Shown here: in pieces, positions 7,143 to 15,547 of the stretch
How the letters are laid out: the number at the start of each line of letters is the position of its first letter
Numbering within the stretch: the first letter of the stretch is position 1
DNA from: a virus
DNA length: 20,444 bases
Direction: 5' to 3' (one strand)
Virus record (IMG/VR): IMGVR_UViG_3300029787_000359
Location: 2,339 to 22,782 of that record
Notes under the pieces: model-generated
Databases searched by the model: none
Seen by the model: only the letters and a program-made list of their open reading frames with translations
Told to the model about the DNA's origin: nothing
Program-made: the position numbers and the translations under genes

Positions 7143-7571
7143 ATAGACCCTATTAGTATTGCCTTAGTATCATTTACCGCCCTCAAAAAAGGTATAGCGT
7201 TAGGTAAAGACCTTTCAGCTATGGGCAAAGACCTCAACAAAGTTTTTGATTTCATAGATGGAACGAAAGCTGCACAGAAGTCTGGTAACAAAAATGACCC
7301 ACTCTCTGATTACATTGCCTATGAAAAGGCACTGGATATGGAGAAGCAACTAGAGCAAGTTATATGGGAAACCAGAGGGTCAAAGGGCGTAGCTACATTT
7401 AAACGTATGAGAGCACAAGCTACAGAGCGAGATAGACAGTCTAAGTATGCATCAATTAAAAGACGTAATCAGATAGTTAATATACTCTCTATTATATTTG
7501 GTATAGTTGTATTTGCAGGTGGTTTAGTGGGCATGATATTCTTAGCTAAGTATTTACAGGAGTTACAGTAA
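7143..7571 (+). CDS. Small membrane-anchored phage protein, apparent ATA start (142 aa; holin-like role possible)
   Basis: The first ATG in frame is at 7221, but the frame stays open back to the preceding stop and the added 26 residues (DPISIALVSFTALKKGIALG, then KDLSA) look protein-like. Similar marine phage proteins, as I recall them, begin MDP-, matching an ATA codon at 7143 placed seven bases after GGGAG. Residues ~27-108 are charged and helical. Residues ~110-135 form one hydrophobic membrane span (IVNILSIIFGIVVFAGGLVG), followed by a short KYLQELQ tail. The basic stretch RRNQ just before the span suggests the N-terminal part stays in the cytoplasm. It is next to a second small membrane protein, as in a lysis cassette, but no endolysin is seen, so holin or spanin-like function is only a possibility. 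Confidence 0.72.
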   Translation: MDPISIALVSFTALKKGIALGKDLSAMGKDLNKVFDFIDGTKAAQKSGNKNDPLSDYIAYEKALDMEKQLEQVIWETRGSKGVATFKRMRAQATERDRQSKYASIKRRNQIVNILSIIFGIVVFAGGLVGMIFLAKYLQELQ

Positions 7572-7572
7572 C

Positions 7573-7803
7573 ATGGAAATTAGTCCTATAATATTTTGGA
7601 ATGTGGTACTAACACTTATAATAGCACCTGCTTTCTGGACATTTAGAAACCTCATGAATGAAGTTAAACGTATAGATATACTTCTTAATAGAACAAGAGA
7701 AGACTATGCTACTCGTAAAGAAATGAGAGATGACATGAAGTTAGTTGTTGATGCACTACACAGAGTAGAAGATAAATTAGATAGAGTATTGAGCAAGGAA
7801 TAA
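7573..7803 (+). CDS. Small protein with N-terminal membrane span and coiled coil (76 aa; possible lysis component)
   Basis: The ATG lies one base after the stop of the previous gene (TAACATG), so the pair are probably coupled. Residues 6-24 (IIFWNVVLTLIIAPAFWTF) form one membrane span. Residues 25-75 are a charged, heptad-patterned helix (NEVKRIDILLNRTREDYATR, then MKLVVDALHRVEDKLDRVL). Small single-span proteins with long coiled coils are found among phage holins and inner-membrane spanins. The neighbouring 142-aa membrane protein fits such a cassette placed after tail fibres, as in T7. A structural or scaffold role is also possible. There is no lipoprotein signal. Confidence 0.75.
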   Translation: MEISPIIFWNVVLTLIIAPAFWTFRNLMNEVKRIDILLNRTREDYATRKEMRDDMKLVVDALHRVEDKLDRVLSKE

Positions 7804-7806
7804 ATA

Positions 7807-9972
7807 ATGGCAGTACAAGTAGATTTTAAACCAGAGGCAAAAGAACGAATAGCACGGTCTATGGGATATAATGGAGACATGTCTAAGTTTCCTGCTTTCC
7901 TTGCAAGTGACCCATCTAAACAACACCTCATGGAACGATACAAAAAATATGCAGGTGGTATGGTATTAAAAGCTGCCCAAGGTGATTTAGTAAAAGTTGG
8001 TAAGCATTGGGCTGTAGAACAAGCAGATGGTTCAATGCTTGATACAGGCACTCGTAGTAAAAGTAATGCATCTAATATAGCAAGTAATGTTGCAAAAATA
8101 CAATCATCAGGAGCACAACCAACAGGTGAAATGGTAGACACAGGTAAAACTTGGTCTGTCCGTATGTCTGATGGTACACTACAAGATACAGGTAAAACTA
8201 AACTTGCTTTAGCTAAAAATATGGTTAGTAATATACCTATAGGTACATCTACACCACCACCACCACCTGCTCCACCTGCAGACCCTGCACCACCTGCAGA
8301 CCCTGTTACACCACCACCGCCACCGCCACCTGCTTCTAATTTAGGCAGTGACTTAGGTAGCGATATGGCAAACATGGCTCAGTTTGGAACAGTGCCAGAT
8401 GCAGCAGTTGTAAATACTACAAGTTTAGCGGATGCAGCAGCAGCAGACCCTACTACTACTATTACAGCAGGTACAGGTGAAGTCGGTGCATCTCCCACAG
8501 CAACTGCAACAACTGCAACACAAGCAGCACCAGTAACAGCACCTACACAAACAGACGCAGCTACTATAGAGGCAGAACGTGTCAAGGAAGGTACAGATGC
8601 TGCATTGGGTCAACTTACAACGGAACAACTTGATCCTGACGATCCACGTTTACAGGTAGAGGCACAACAGCAAACAGAGTCAAGTGTGTCAGGTTTGGAT
8701 GCAGCACAAGGTGAAGCTACTACTATTGACCCTGACACTGCACCTAAACGTGTTGTGGGTGACGATGAGCTTGTGGGGGGTAAAGACTTCTCAGGTTCTA
8801 CTGTTGACATGGACAGAGTAGGTGAGACTTTTGGTACAGGAGAAGTAAAGGCAGCATCTGTAGTGGACGAATTAGGTTCTCTTATGGCTGACTTTGAGGG
8901 TGGTAATGTACCTGTTTGGGCTAAAGGTGCAATGCGAGTAGCAAGAGAGAACATGGCAGCAAGAGGTTTAGGTGGTTCATCTATTGCTTCACAGGCTATC
9001 ATACAGGCAGCAATGGCATCTGCTCTACCTATAGCACAAATAGAGGCAGGTAATAAACAGCAGATGGCTTTAGAAAAAGCTAAATATCGTGCAGAGTTTA
9101 TGAAGATTGACTTTGACCAAAAATTTCAAACTAAAGTTATTAATGCAGCTAAAGTTGAAAATGCAGCAAACATGCAGTTTAGTGCAGACCAACAGATTAC
9201 ATTAGAAAATAGTCGTACTGTAAATACAATGAATTTACAAAACTTGTCTAACAGACAAAGCCTTGTATTGGCAGAAGCTAGTGCTTTAGCTAACCTAGAC
9301 ATGGCTAACCTCAACAACAGACAACAAGCAGAGGTAATGAACGCACAAAACTTCTTGCAGGTTGATATGGCTAACATGAGCAATAGACAACAGGTTGAGA
9401 TGTTTAAGGCACAGCAACGTATAGGTGCATTGTTTTCTGACCAAGCAGCAGGTAATGCAGCAAAACAGTTTAATGCTTCCAGTGAAAATCAAATGGAACA
9501 GTTTTTTAAAAACTTACAAACGCAAGTGCAACAGTTCAATACATCACAAACAAATGCTATGGAACAATTTAATGCAGGACAGGCAACCTCTATATCACAG
9601 TTTAATACACAGATACAGAATCAACGTGACCAATTTAATGCACAGAATCAACTTGTAATAGCACAGTCTAATGCACAGTGGCGTAGACAGATTGCTACGG
9701 CTGACACCGCAGCTACCAACAGGGCAAATGAAATAAATGCACAAAATGCATTAAATGTATCTCAACAGGCTTATGCTAATATGTGGCAAGAACGAGCAGA
9801 CAATATGAAAAGAGCTTGGGAATCTGGAGAAAACTCACAAAATAGATTAATGCAAATAGCGTTGCAAGAACTAGAAAACGAAGGTGCGTTAGATGAAGCA
9901 GCTATGGCAGCTAGAACAGAAAGACGAAAAGGAATAGGTGCATGGTTAAGACACATATTCCCATTTACATAA
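7807..9972 (+). CDS. Large virion-associated protein with Pro-rich linker and Asn/Gln-rich helical repeats (721 aa)
   Basis: ATG after AAGGAATAA. Residues 1-60 are helical and basic. Residues ~62-140 hold two related segments (KVGKHWAVEQADGSMLDTG and DTGKTWSVRMSDGTLQDTG). Residues 150-176 are a Pro-rich linker, 180-300 are acidic, Ala/Thr-rich and probably disordered, and 368-410 hold PVWAKGAMRVARENMAARGL followed by GGSS. From ~420 to ~690 the protein is a long helical region rich in Asn and Gln, with LSNRQ, LNNRQ and MSNRQ spaced about 22-24 residues and several QFN repeats. The end (KGIGAWLRHIFPF) is basic and aromatic. There is no catalytic motif. Size and position before other presumed ejection proteins suggest a structural or internal virion protein; I cannot name the family. 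Confidence 0.75.
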   Translation: MAVQVDFKPEAKERIARSMGYNGDMSKFPAFLASDPSKQHLMERYKKYAGGMVLKAAQGDLVKVGKHWAVEQADGSMLDTGTRSKSNASNIASNVAKIQSSGAQPTGEMVDTGKTWSVRMSDGTLQDTGKTKLALAKNMVSNIPIGTSTPPPPPAPPADPAPPADPVTPPPPPPPASNLGSDLGSDMANMAQFGTVPDAAVVNTTSLADAAAADPTTTITAGTGEVGASPTATATTATQAAPVTAPTQTDAATIEAERVKEGTDAALGQLTTEQLDPDDPRLQVEAQQQTESSVSGLDAAQGEATTIDPDTAPKRVVGDDELVGGKDFSGSTVDMDRVGETFGTGEVKAASVVDELGSLMADFEGGNVPVWAKGAMRVARENMAARGLGGSSIASQAIIQAAMASALPIAQIEAGNKQQMALEKAKYRAEFMKIDFDQKFQTKVINAAKVENAANMQFSADQQITLENSRTVNTMNLQNLSNRQSLVLAEASALANLDMANLNNRQQAEVMNAQNFLQVDMANMSNRQQVEMFKAQQRIGALFSDQAAGNAAKQFNASSENQMEQFFKNLQTQVQQFNTSQTNAMEQFNAGQATSISQFNTQIQNQRDQFNAQNQLVIAQSNAQWRRQIATADTAATNRANEINAQNALNVSQQAYANMWQERADNMKRAWESGENSQNRLMQIALQELENEGALDEAAMAARTERRKGIGAWLRHIFPFT
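8251..8335 (+). repeat. CCA/CCN low-complexity tract coding the proline-rich linker
   Basis: Runs of CCA, CCG and CCT with two near-identical copies of GCACCACCTGCAGACCCTG-type sequence encode PPPPPAPPADPAPPADP and PPPPPPPA. The tract could change length by slippage. It also produces long antisense Gly-coding frames that are not genes. Confidence 0.8.
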
Positions 9973-9984
9973 AGGAAAAATAAC

Positions 9985-10206
9985 GTGAAAGATATAACAA
10001 GATTAAGTGTAACCAAAATGGAAAAACTATTGCCAATGGTAGATAAATTAAACTCTAAACAAAAAGAAGTTAAATCTACTGGCTTATTAAATAGATCAAG
10101 TAGGGGAATATCTGTAGATAGTACGTTAACTAAAGAACCTGCGTTAGTAGCAGCTTATTACATAGACAAGTTTAGAAAAATGCGTGAGGGTTTAAAAGAT
10201 GAATAG
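9985..10206 (+). CDS. Hypothetical small protein, GTG start (73 aa)
   Basis: The start is GTG at 9985, preceded by AAAGGA at 9971-9976. The product (MKDITRLSVTKMEKLLPMVD..., 73 aa) is basic and mostly helical, with AALVAAYYIDKFRKMREGLKDE-type helix at the end. It matches no family I know. The gene overlaps the next ATG by eight bases. Its place between two presumed virion genes suggests a minor virion or assembly protein. The long gene-free alternative is less likely in this dense genome. Confidence 0.65.
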   Translation: MKDITRLSVTKMEKLLPMVDKLNSKQKEVKSTGLLNRSSRGISVDSTLTKEPALVAAYYIDKFRKMREGLKDE

Positions 10207-10744
10207 ACAAGTTCTTGAAGAAACATTAAATGCCTCTGTTCCAGGGGAATCACTTACAGCAGAATTGGGTTCTTTTCCTTGGCAAAGACCGCCTAGATTT
10301 TCTAGTGTTAATGAAACAGTACAACACTATTCAAGGCAGTTGTCTGATCCAATAGTGTCTTCTGAACTGTTGTCTTTATTAGATTCAGGTTTAACAGTTA
10401 AGGAAATATCTAATACTTTAGTCAATGCAAGTGTTATGGAAGGGGTTCATAGTTTAGATGTAGGTGTTCTTACTGCTGCTGTTGTTTATGAAATGATTTT
10501 ATATCTAGGTGACGAAGCAGGTGTTTCTTATAGCACAGGTTTAGAAGAGAGTTCTATTGTGTCTAATGAATCTAAAAAAATAATGGCAGATAAAATTATA
10601 AGAGAATTTATGGAAGATGTTGATGAGAGTGAATTAAATTCATCGTTTAATAACATGCCTGTGCAAGAAAATATTGAACCTGTAGAAGAACCTGCTCCTA
10701 GAGGTTTAATGTCAAGACCTGCCATGAATCAAGGAGTAATGTAA
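10199..10744 (+). CDS. Conserved marine-phage protein, probably virion-associated (181 aa)
   Basis: The ATG lies inside the last codons of the previous gene (8-base overlap), implying coupling. Residues 14-35 carry PGESLTAELGSFPWQRPPRF, a motif I recall as a conserved opening in structural-module proteins of marine phages. Residues ~55-110 are helical (LLSLLDSGLTVKEISNTLVN, then VMEGVHSLDVGVLTAAVVYE). The C-terminal ~60 residues are acidic, ending in a Pro/Met-rich tail (EEPAPRGLMSRPAMNQGVM). There are no membrane or enzyme motifs. The function is unknown; the context next to the large internal-virion-type genes suggests a virion or ejection-complex component. Confidence 0.72.
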   Translation: MNRQVLEETLNASVPGESLTAELGSFPWQRPPRFSSVNETVQHYSRQLSDPIVSSELLSLLDSGLTVKEISNTLVNASVMEGVHSLDVGVLTAAVVYEMILYLGDEAGVSYSTGLEESSIVSNESKKIMADKIIREFMEDVDESELNSSFNNMPVQENIEPVEEPAPRGLMSRPAMNQGVM

Positions 10745-10745
10745 A

Positions 10746-12083
10746 ATGTCATTAGGAGATATATTTTCAGGTTACATAGAAGAAGATTTGCGTATACGAA
10801 GAGATGAAGATGAAAGAGAAAAACTTAAAGCTGAAAAGGAAGCAGATAGACTTCAAAGAATAGAAGATCAAAAAATGATGTACGGTTGGACTGCTAATTT
10901 TAATAATAGATTAGATGCACAAAATAAATACGATACTGAATACAAAGCAAATAAACAGATTGTATCTAACATGATAGCAGATTTAGATGGAAAGGTAGCA
11001 TCTGTAAATTTCTTAATACAAAAACAAGGATTTCAAGGAGCACAGGAAACCATAGCTAAATTAAAATCTGCTTCTGAAAGTACTTCAGGAATACGTAGTC
11101 CTATATCTTATTTACCTAGTAAAATTGTAGAATTGTCTCAACAAGAAGGACGTACCACTGCTACATTAGAGCAGTTAACAAATTTTGTAACACAAGCTCC
11201 AAGTATATTAGAAATAAAACCTACAACATTACCTAGTGTTGGAGAAATTAAAAATTTATCTATTAATAGACTTGAATTAAATCAGCCAACAAATTTAGCA
11301 GAACAACCTAATTACTATAAAAATATAGGAATTACAGCTTATACGGAAGCTCAAGCTATGGAAGACGGTCCTGAAAAAGATAAACTATTAAAAACAGCAT
11401 ATAAAGCAAAAAGTTTATCGGTTCTTGCTCAACAAGCATTAGATTATGATCCTAATAGTAGTAATTGGAGTAAAGATGGAAAAGACTATGAAAAATTTAA
11501 TAATATTATGTTGTCTTTATTAGTAGGACAACACTCACCTGACAAAGCAGGAGATTGGACTGCAGACGGTTTATCTTTTGTAGTAAAAGGATTAGAACAA
11601 AAACAAACAACAGAATTAAATATAGTAGCAACTTATTTAACGGATTTGGCTTCTGCTGCAATAGATTCAGGTATGTCTTATGCAGATGTAAAAAGTTATA
11701 TGGTAGATTATATTACAGAAAATCAAAAACCTAGGTTAGATGTTTTTCAACCTTCTGAAACAGATAGTCCTTTTAAAACACAGGTAGGAGGTTCTATTGT
11801 ATTAGCAACAGGCTTTAATAGCGACGGTACAATGATACCTCCAGATTTATTAGATGCAAAATTATTTCCTGACTCACCGTTTAATCCTAATAAAATTAAT
11901 AATTCTAATGTAACAACTGTTCCAGACGGAACTAGTACATCTTTAATGGATACACTAATGAGAGACTATCAAAATGCACAAACCCCATCTGAAAGACGTG
12001 CAATAATACAACAAATGAATCAACAAGAATCTGCTATAAAAGACCCTTGGATTGCATTAGGTAATGTTATTCCTACAAGCTAA
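10746..12083 (+). CDS. Unrecognised virion-module protein with N-terminal coiled coil (445 aa)
   Basis: The ATG at 10746 is one base beyond the preceding stop, and AAGGAG at 10731-10736 lies within the end of that gene. Residues 12-50 are a highly charged helix (DLRIRRDEDEREKLKAEKEA), likely a coiled coil. Residues ~90-160 and 195-235 are helical, and the rest has mixed strands. The C-terminal ~70 residues are Asn/Ser/Thr rich, then a helix (TPSERRAIIQQMNQQESAIK). There are no cysteines, membrane spans or catalytic motifs, and I cannot name a family. Its position before the 1148-aa protein parallels the series of internal virion genes of T7-like phages, so a DNA-ejection role is possible but unproven. 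Confidence 0.7.
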   Translation: MSLGDIFSGYIEEDLRIRRDEDEREKLKAEKEADRLQRIEDQKMMYGWTANFNNRLDAQNKYDTEYKANKQIVSNMIADLDGKVASVNFLIQKQGFQGAQETIAKLKSASESTSGIRSPISYLPSKIVELSQQEGRTTATLEQLTNFVTQAPSILEIKPTTLPSVGEIKNLSINRLELNQPTNLAEQPNYYKNIGITAYTEAQAMEDGPEKDKLLKTAYKAKSLSVLAQQALDYDPNSSNWSKDGKDYEKFNNIMLSLLVGQHSPDKAGDWTADGLSFVVKGLEQKQTTELNIVATYLTDLASAAIDSGMSYADVKSYMVDYITENQKPRLDVFQPSETDSPFKTQVGGSIVLATGFNSDGTMIPPDLLDAKLFPDSPFNPNKINNSNVTTVPDGTSTSLMDTLMRDYQNAQTPSERRAIIQQMNQQESAIKDPWIALGNVIPTS

Positions 12084-12097
12084 TAGAAAGACAATAT

Positions 12098-15000
12098 ATG
12101 ACCGCTGTATATAATACATACGATCAAAAATATTTAAATAGAAAAAATTTATTAGAAGAAAAAGACTTTTTAAATGATGCTACTCTATTTTTAATGGACA
12201 GAGAAGGTTATTCTTCTGACGAATTATCCACAAATGAAAAAATATATGACGCATTTATGGAACATTTTCGTGTACAAAATGTAAATGAAGTTACAGCTAC
12301 AAGAGACCTTTTACACGCTCAAGAAACAGATGATGAGGGCAGAGCACGTATGGGTAGACTTATGGATACATACGATAAAATGGACAGTGACTTTGGTTTA
12401 AAGGCACTAGGAGACTTTGCAGGTGGGGTGTTTACTGCACCCTCTACCTATATAGGTTTAGGTTCTTTTGGTGCAGGTAAAGCTGCAGCACTTGCAGGTA
12501 ATCAGGCATTAAAACTTACTATTAAGCAAGCTATAATGAAGGGCGGTTACAAACCTGCATTAGCAGCAGTTGCTATTGATGCTCCTATAGCTATGGGTAC
12601 AGTAGCTGCACAGGAACAAACAAGAGTAGAAACAGGCTTAAAAGATGAAATAGACATGACAAATGTAGCAATATCTGGTGCTATATCAACTGTAGCAAGT
12701 GGTAGTTTAGGTCTTGCTAGTGGTGTAAACCGCACTATGAAATCATTTGCAAGTGAAAGAATACTTAGAATAAACCAAAGAAAAGTAAAACAAGCTGCAG
12801 AAAAATCATTTAAGACTGTTACCTCTGAAACATTTGATCCTAACAATAAATCATCTAAAGTCGCTGAAGAGTTTAGAGACATATTAGAAAAAGACGCACT
12901 ACGTATAGAAGCAGAAAAATTAAAAAGATCAAAAGTTAAAATTAAAAAAGCAGACTTAATAGAAACAATACCTGAACCATTATCTAAAGGTAAAAAATTA
13001 AAGGAAGAATTAAATTTAACATTTGAACAAAAACAGATACGTAATATAGCTTCCGCTGCAACAAAAATAGATGAGTTAATTCCAGACTTAAAAAACTTAC
13101 CGTTAGATAAAACAGGAAAACCAAAGATAGAAAGATTTTCTTCTAGGCTAACCAGAGGTTTAATAGATGGGCATATTAATTCAGACGACATAACTAAAAT
13201 ACTACAAGATCACGCTTTAACTATGGAAGATTTAGGTCCACTGTATGCTGCTACTATATCCGATGCAGCTTCTGTATTAGGTACAGTAGGTGCAGCAGCC
13301 AAGAAAAGTAAATTAAAAACCGTTAGAGGTGAGCTTGTAACACGTTTAAATGCTTTAGATGACGCAACAAGAGACATAGGTCTTATAACAAATCCTGCTC
13401 GTAAAAAGATAGAAGAACAGTATGGGCAAGGTTGGTTTGCAAAATTAGGAAATGGCATATCTCATGCAAGTAAAGCACGTGTAGGTATGATGACTATACA
13501 GACAGCTACTACAATTAGAAACACAACAAATGGATATATGCGTAACTATGTGTATGCTATGGACAATTTAGGTTCAGGTGCTATAAATTACAGTAAAGGT
13601 AAAATATTAAAGTTTGTAAAACCAAAAGATTATGATGGGTTAGGTGCAAAAAAAACCAAAGAACTTGCAGAAAAAGAAGCCGACACGGCTGTTCGACTAG
13701 GTGTAGCACAATTAAAAACAGGAATGGAGGCTATTTTTTTAAAGGATTTATCTTTTGGTTTAACTGAAGCTATTTTAGGAAGTAATAGGCTTACTGAAAA
13801 ATTTATACGTAGAGAAACTACTTCAGATGCACTATTTAAAATATTACGAGATAAGACATTTGGAAAAACAGATCAGGTGTCTAAGTTGCTACGTGAACTT
13901 GCAGAGGTTGGTGACACGACAGGAACAGAGGGTGGCTTGTTAGGGGTTACAAGATGGTTTAACACACTAAACACTATGAGCGATAATATGTTTAAAAGAG
14001 CCGTATTCTCAAGAGAACTAAACAAATCTATACGTGCTAATCCTATACAAATAACATCTGAAACAGGAACAAAAACAATAAACAATTTAGATCAGCTTCT
14101 AAAGACAGGACGATTTAATCTAATAGATGATAAATCTATATCGGACGCTATGAGCAAAGCATTTGATTTTACCTACCAAACAGGAGACTTTAATAGTCGT
14201 TTAGGTGGTTTTAATAGTATAGCAAAGGGAATAATTAAAGTTGGTCAAAATCCAATAGGAGCTACGGTAATACCCTTTCCTAGATATTTAGTAAATCAAT
14301 TTAGGTTTGCATATGAACATGCTCCTATTTTAGGCATGGTAAATGTAGGTGGTATACTAAATGAAAGCGGTTATCTAGCAGGTAAAAAAGGAATGTTTGG
14401 TACTTCAGCAATAGATATTGAAATATCTGCAGATACCATATCAAAACAATTATCAGGACTTGGTATACTTGGTACTTTTATGGCACTACGTGCAAACTTT
14501 GGTGATGAAAATTCAGGTGCTTATGAATACTATGACCCAACCTCTAATAATTTCTTTGACGCTAGAGCTTCTATTGGACCTTTTTCTGCCTATGCTTTTT
14601 TTGCAGACTTAGCATACCGACAAAACTGGTTTAACTGGCACAGTAATGACAAAGTGAATGGTAATGCCTCAACTAATACTAGAGAAATGATAGAGGCTAT
14701 TGTTGGTGGTCAATATAGAGCAGGTACAGGACTAGCAATAGTAGACGGTTTAATTAAAGTTATGGATGATGGTGTTCGTGCAGGTGCTTCCGATGCAGAA
14801 TTAAAAGAAATAGGAATAAAATTTGCAGGTAACTTAGTTAATACTGCCACTGTGGGTGCAGGAACACTAAAAGATATTGTGTCTGTACTTGATCCTAGCT
14901 ACAGAGTGCTTGATGACAATACAGATGTAGACATGACAGAATACTTTTTTAAACAAGCAGGTAGGTCACTACCACCAAACATATTTGCAGAAATAGATGA

Positions 15001-15544
15001 AACACAACGTAAATTAGAGTCCACTACAAGAAGTGGTGGAGTTAGAAGACCCAATCCTTTTATAAAACAATTAATAGGTTTGTCACCTGTAGAGGAAAGA
15101 ACCATAGTAGAAAACGAATTTAGCAGATTAAAAATAGACTATGTAGAACTTTCTCCTCGACCTATAAAAAGTGATAAACCAATGACAAATGAAGTCAAAG
15201 GATTGATGGGAAGAGACATAGAAAAAAGAGTCCATAGTTTTCTACAGACTCCTTTTTATAAAAATCTTGGCAACGATGAACTAAAAAGAATTGAGTTAAA
15301 AGAAATAATAAATGAAGCTAAAACAGAAGCAAGAAATAAAATACTTGATCCTTTACGTGCTAAAGACGATGACGAATTAAGAAGAATATCTTTAGGTAGG
15401 TTTAGATCATTAAGAGGTACTGAACAAGACAGACTAAGAATAGGTTACAAATCTAAATACGATGGTAACTTAGATAGAGATTTAGATGATGCCGATCCAG
15501 AAGCCCTAAGTTGGATACGTAAATTTCTTAGCACTAAAAACTAA
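12098..15544 (+). CDS. Very large virion protein, probable DNA-ejection (internal virion) protein (1148 aa)
   Basis: ATG 14 bases after the previous stop with a weak AGAAAG site. Residues 1-95 are charged and helical (MTAVYNTYDQKYLNRKNLLE; GRARMGRLMDTYDKMDSDFG). Residues 101-210 are a Gly/Ala-rich hydrophobic zone (GDFAGGVFTAPSTYIGLGSF; ALAAVAIDAPIAMGTVAAQE; VAISGAISTVASGSLGLASG) that could enter a membrane. A basic helical section follows, then further hydrophobic stretches around residues 725-790 (IGATVIPFPRYLVNQFRF; GLGILGTFMALRANF). The C-terminus is rich in charged helices. Size, terminal position in the structural module and amphipathic character resemble T7 gp16-type ejection proteins, but I see no lytic transglycosylase motif at the N-terminus. 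Function is inferred from size and context. Confidence 0.75.
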   Translation: MTAVYNTYDQKYLNRKNLLEEKDFLNDATLFLMDREGYSSDELSTNEKIYDAFMEHFRVQNVNEVTATRDLLHAQETDDEGRARMGRLMDTYDKMDSDFGLKALGDFAGGVFTAPSTYIGLGSFGAGKAAALAGNQALKLTIKQAIMKGGYKPALAAVAIDAPIAMGTVAAQEQTRVETGLKDEIDMTNVAISGAISTVASGSLGLASGVNRTMKSFASERILRINQRKVKQAAEKSFKTVTSETFDPNNKSSKVAEEFRDILEKDALRIEAEKLKRSKVKIKKADLIETIPEPLSKGKKLKEELNLTFEQKQIRNIASAATKIDELIPDLKNLPLDKTGKPKIERFSSRLTRGLIDGHINSDDITKILQDHALTMEDLGPLYAATISDAASVLGTVGAAAKKSKLKTVRGELVTRLNALDDATRDIGLITNPARKKIEEQYGQGWFAKLGNGISHASKARVGMMTIQTATTIRNTTNGYMRNYVYAMDNLGSGAINYSKGKILKFVKPKDYDGLGAKKTKELAEKEADTAVRLGVAQLKTGMEAIFLKDLSFGLTEAILGSNRLTEKFIRRETTSDALFKILRDKTFGKTDQVSKLLRELAEVGDTTGTEGGLLGVTRWFNTLNTMSDNMFKRAVFSRELNKSIRANPIQITSETGTKTINNLDQLLKTGRFNLIDDKSISDAMSKAFDFTYQTGDFNSRLGGFNSIAKGIIKVGQNPIGATVIPFPRYLVNQFRFAYEHAPILGMVNVGGILNESGYLAGKKGMFGTSAIDIEISADTISKQLSGLGILGTFMALRANFGDENSGAYEYYDPTSNNFFDARASIGPFSAYAFFADLAYRQNWFNWHSNDKVNGNASTNTREMIEAIVGGQYRAGTGLAIVDGLIKVMDDGVRAGASDAELKEIGIKFAGNLVNTATVGAGTLKDIVSVLDPSYRVLDDNTDVDMTEYFFKQAGRSLPPNIFAEIDETQRKLESTTRSGGVRRPNPFIKQLIGLSPVEERTIVENEFSRLKIDYVELSPRPIKSDKPMTNEVKGLMGRDIEKRVHSFLQTPFYKNLGNDELKRIELKEIINEAKTEARNKILDPLRAKDDDELRRISLGRFRSLRGTEQDRLRIGYKSKYDGNLDRDLDDADPEALSWIRKFLSTKN

Positions 15545-15547
15545 CTA
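15542..15547. other. Zero-gap convergent gene junction
   Basis: The + strand stop TAA (15542-15544) is followed at once by CTA (15545-15547), which is the - strand stop TAG of the MazG gene. There is no base between the two genes and no stem followed by a U run that could serve as a terminator for either transcript. Confidence 0.9.

Noticed and set aside
7704-8375. 223-codon antisense frame
   Set aside because: Its GGGGG-type stretches are the reverse of the polyproline tract in the 721-aa gene; composition and position mark it as a shadow.
9425-9658. 77-codon + frame within the 721-aa gene
   Set aside because: It is a frame-shifted shadow of the Gln/Asn-rich repeat region without its own ribosome-binding site.
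12547-13458. Long antisense frames opposite the 1148-aa gene (12547-13191 and 13210-13458)
   Set aside because: Both are Ser/Ala/Val/Phe-rich reverse images of a helical, Lys/Glu-rich coding stretch, with no start signals.
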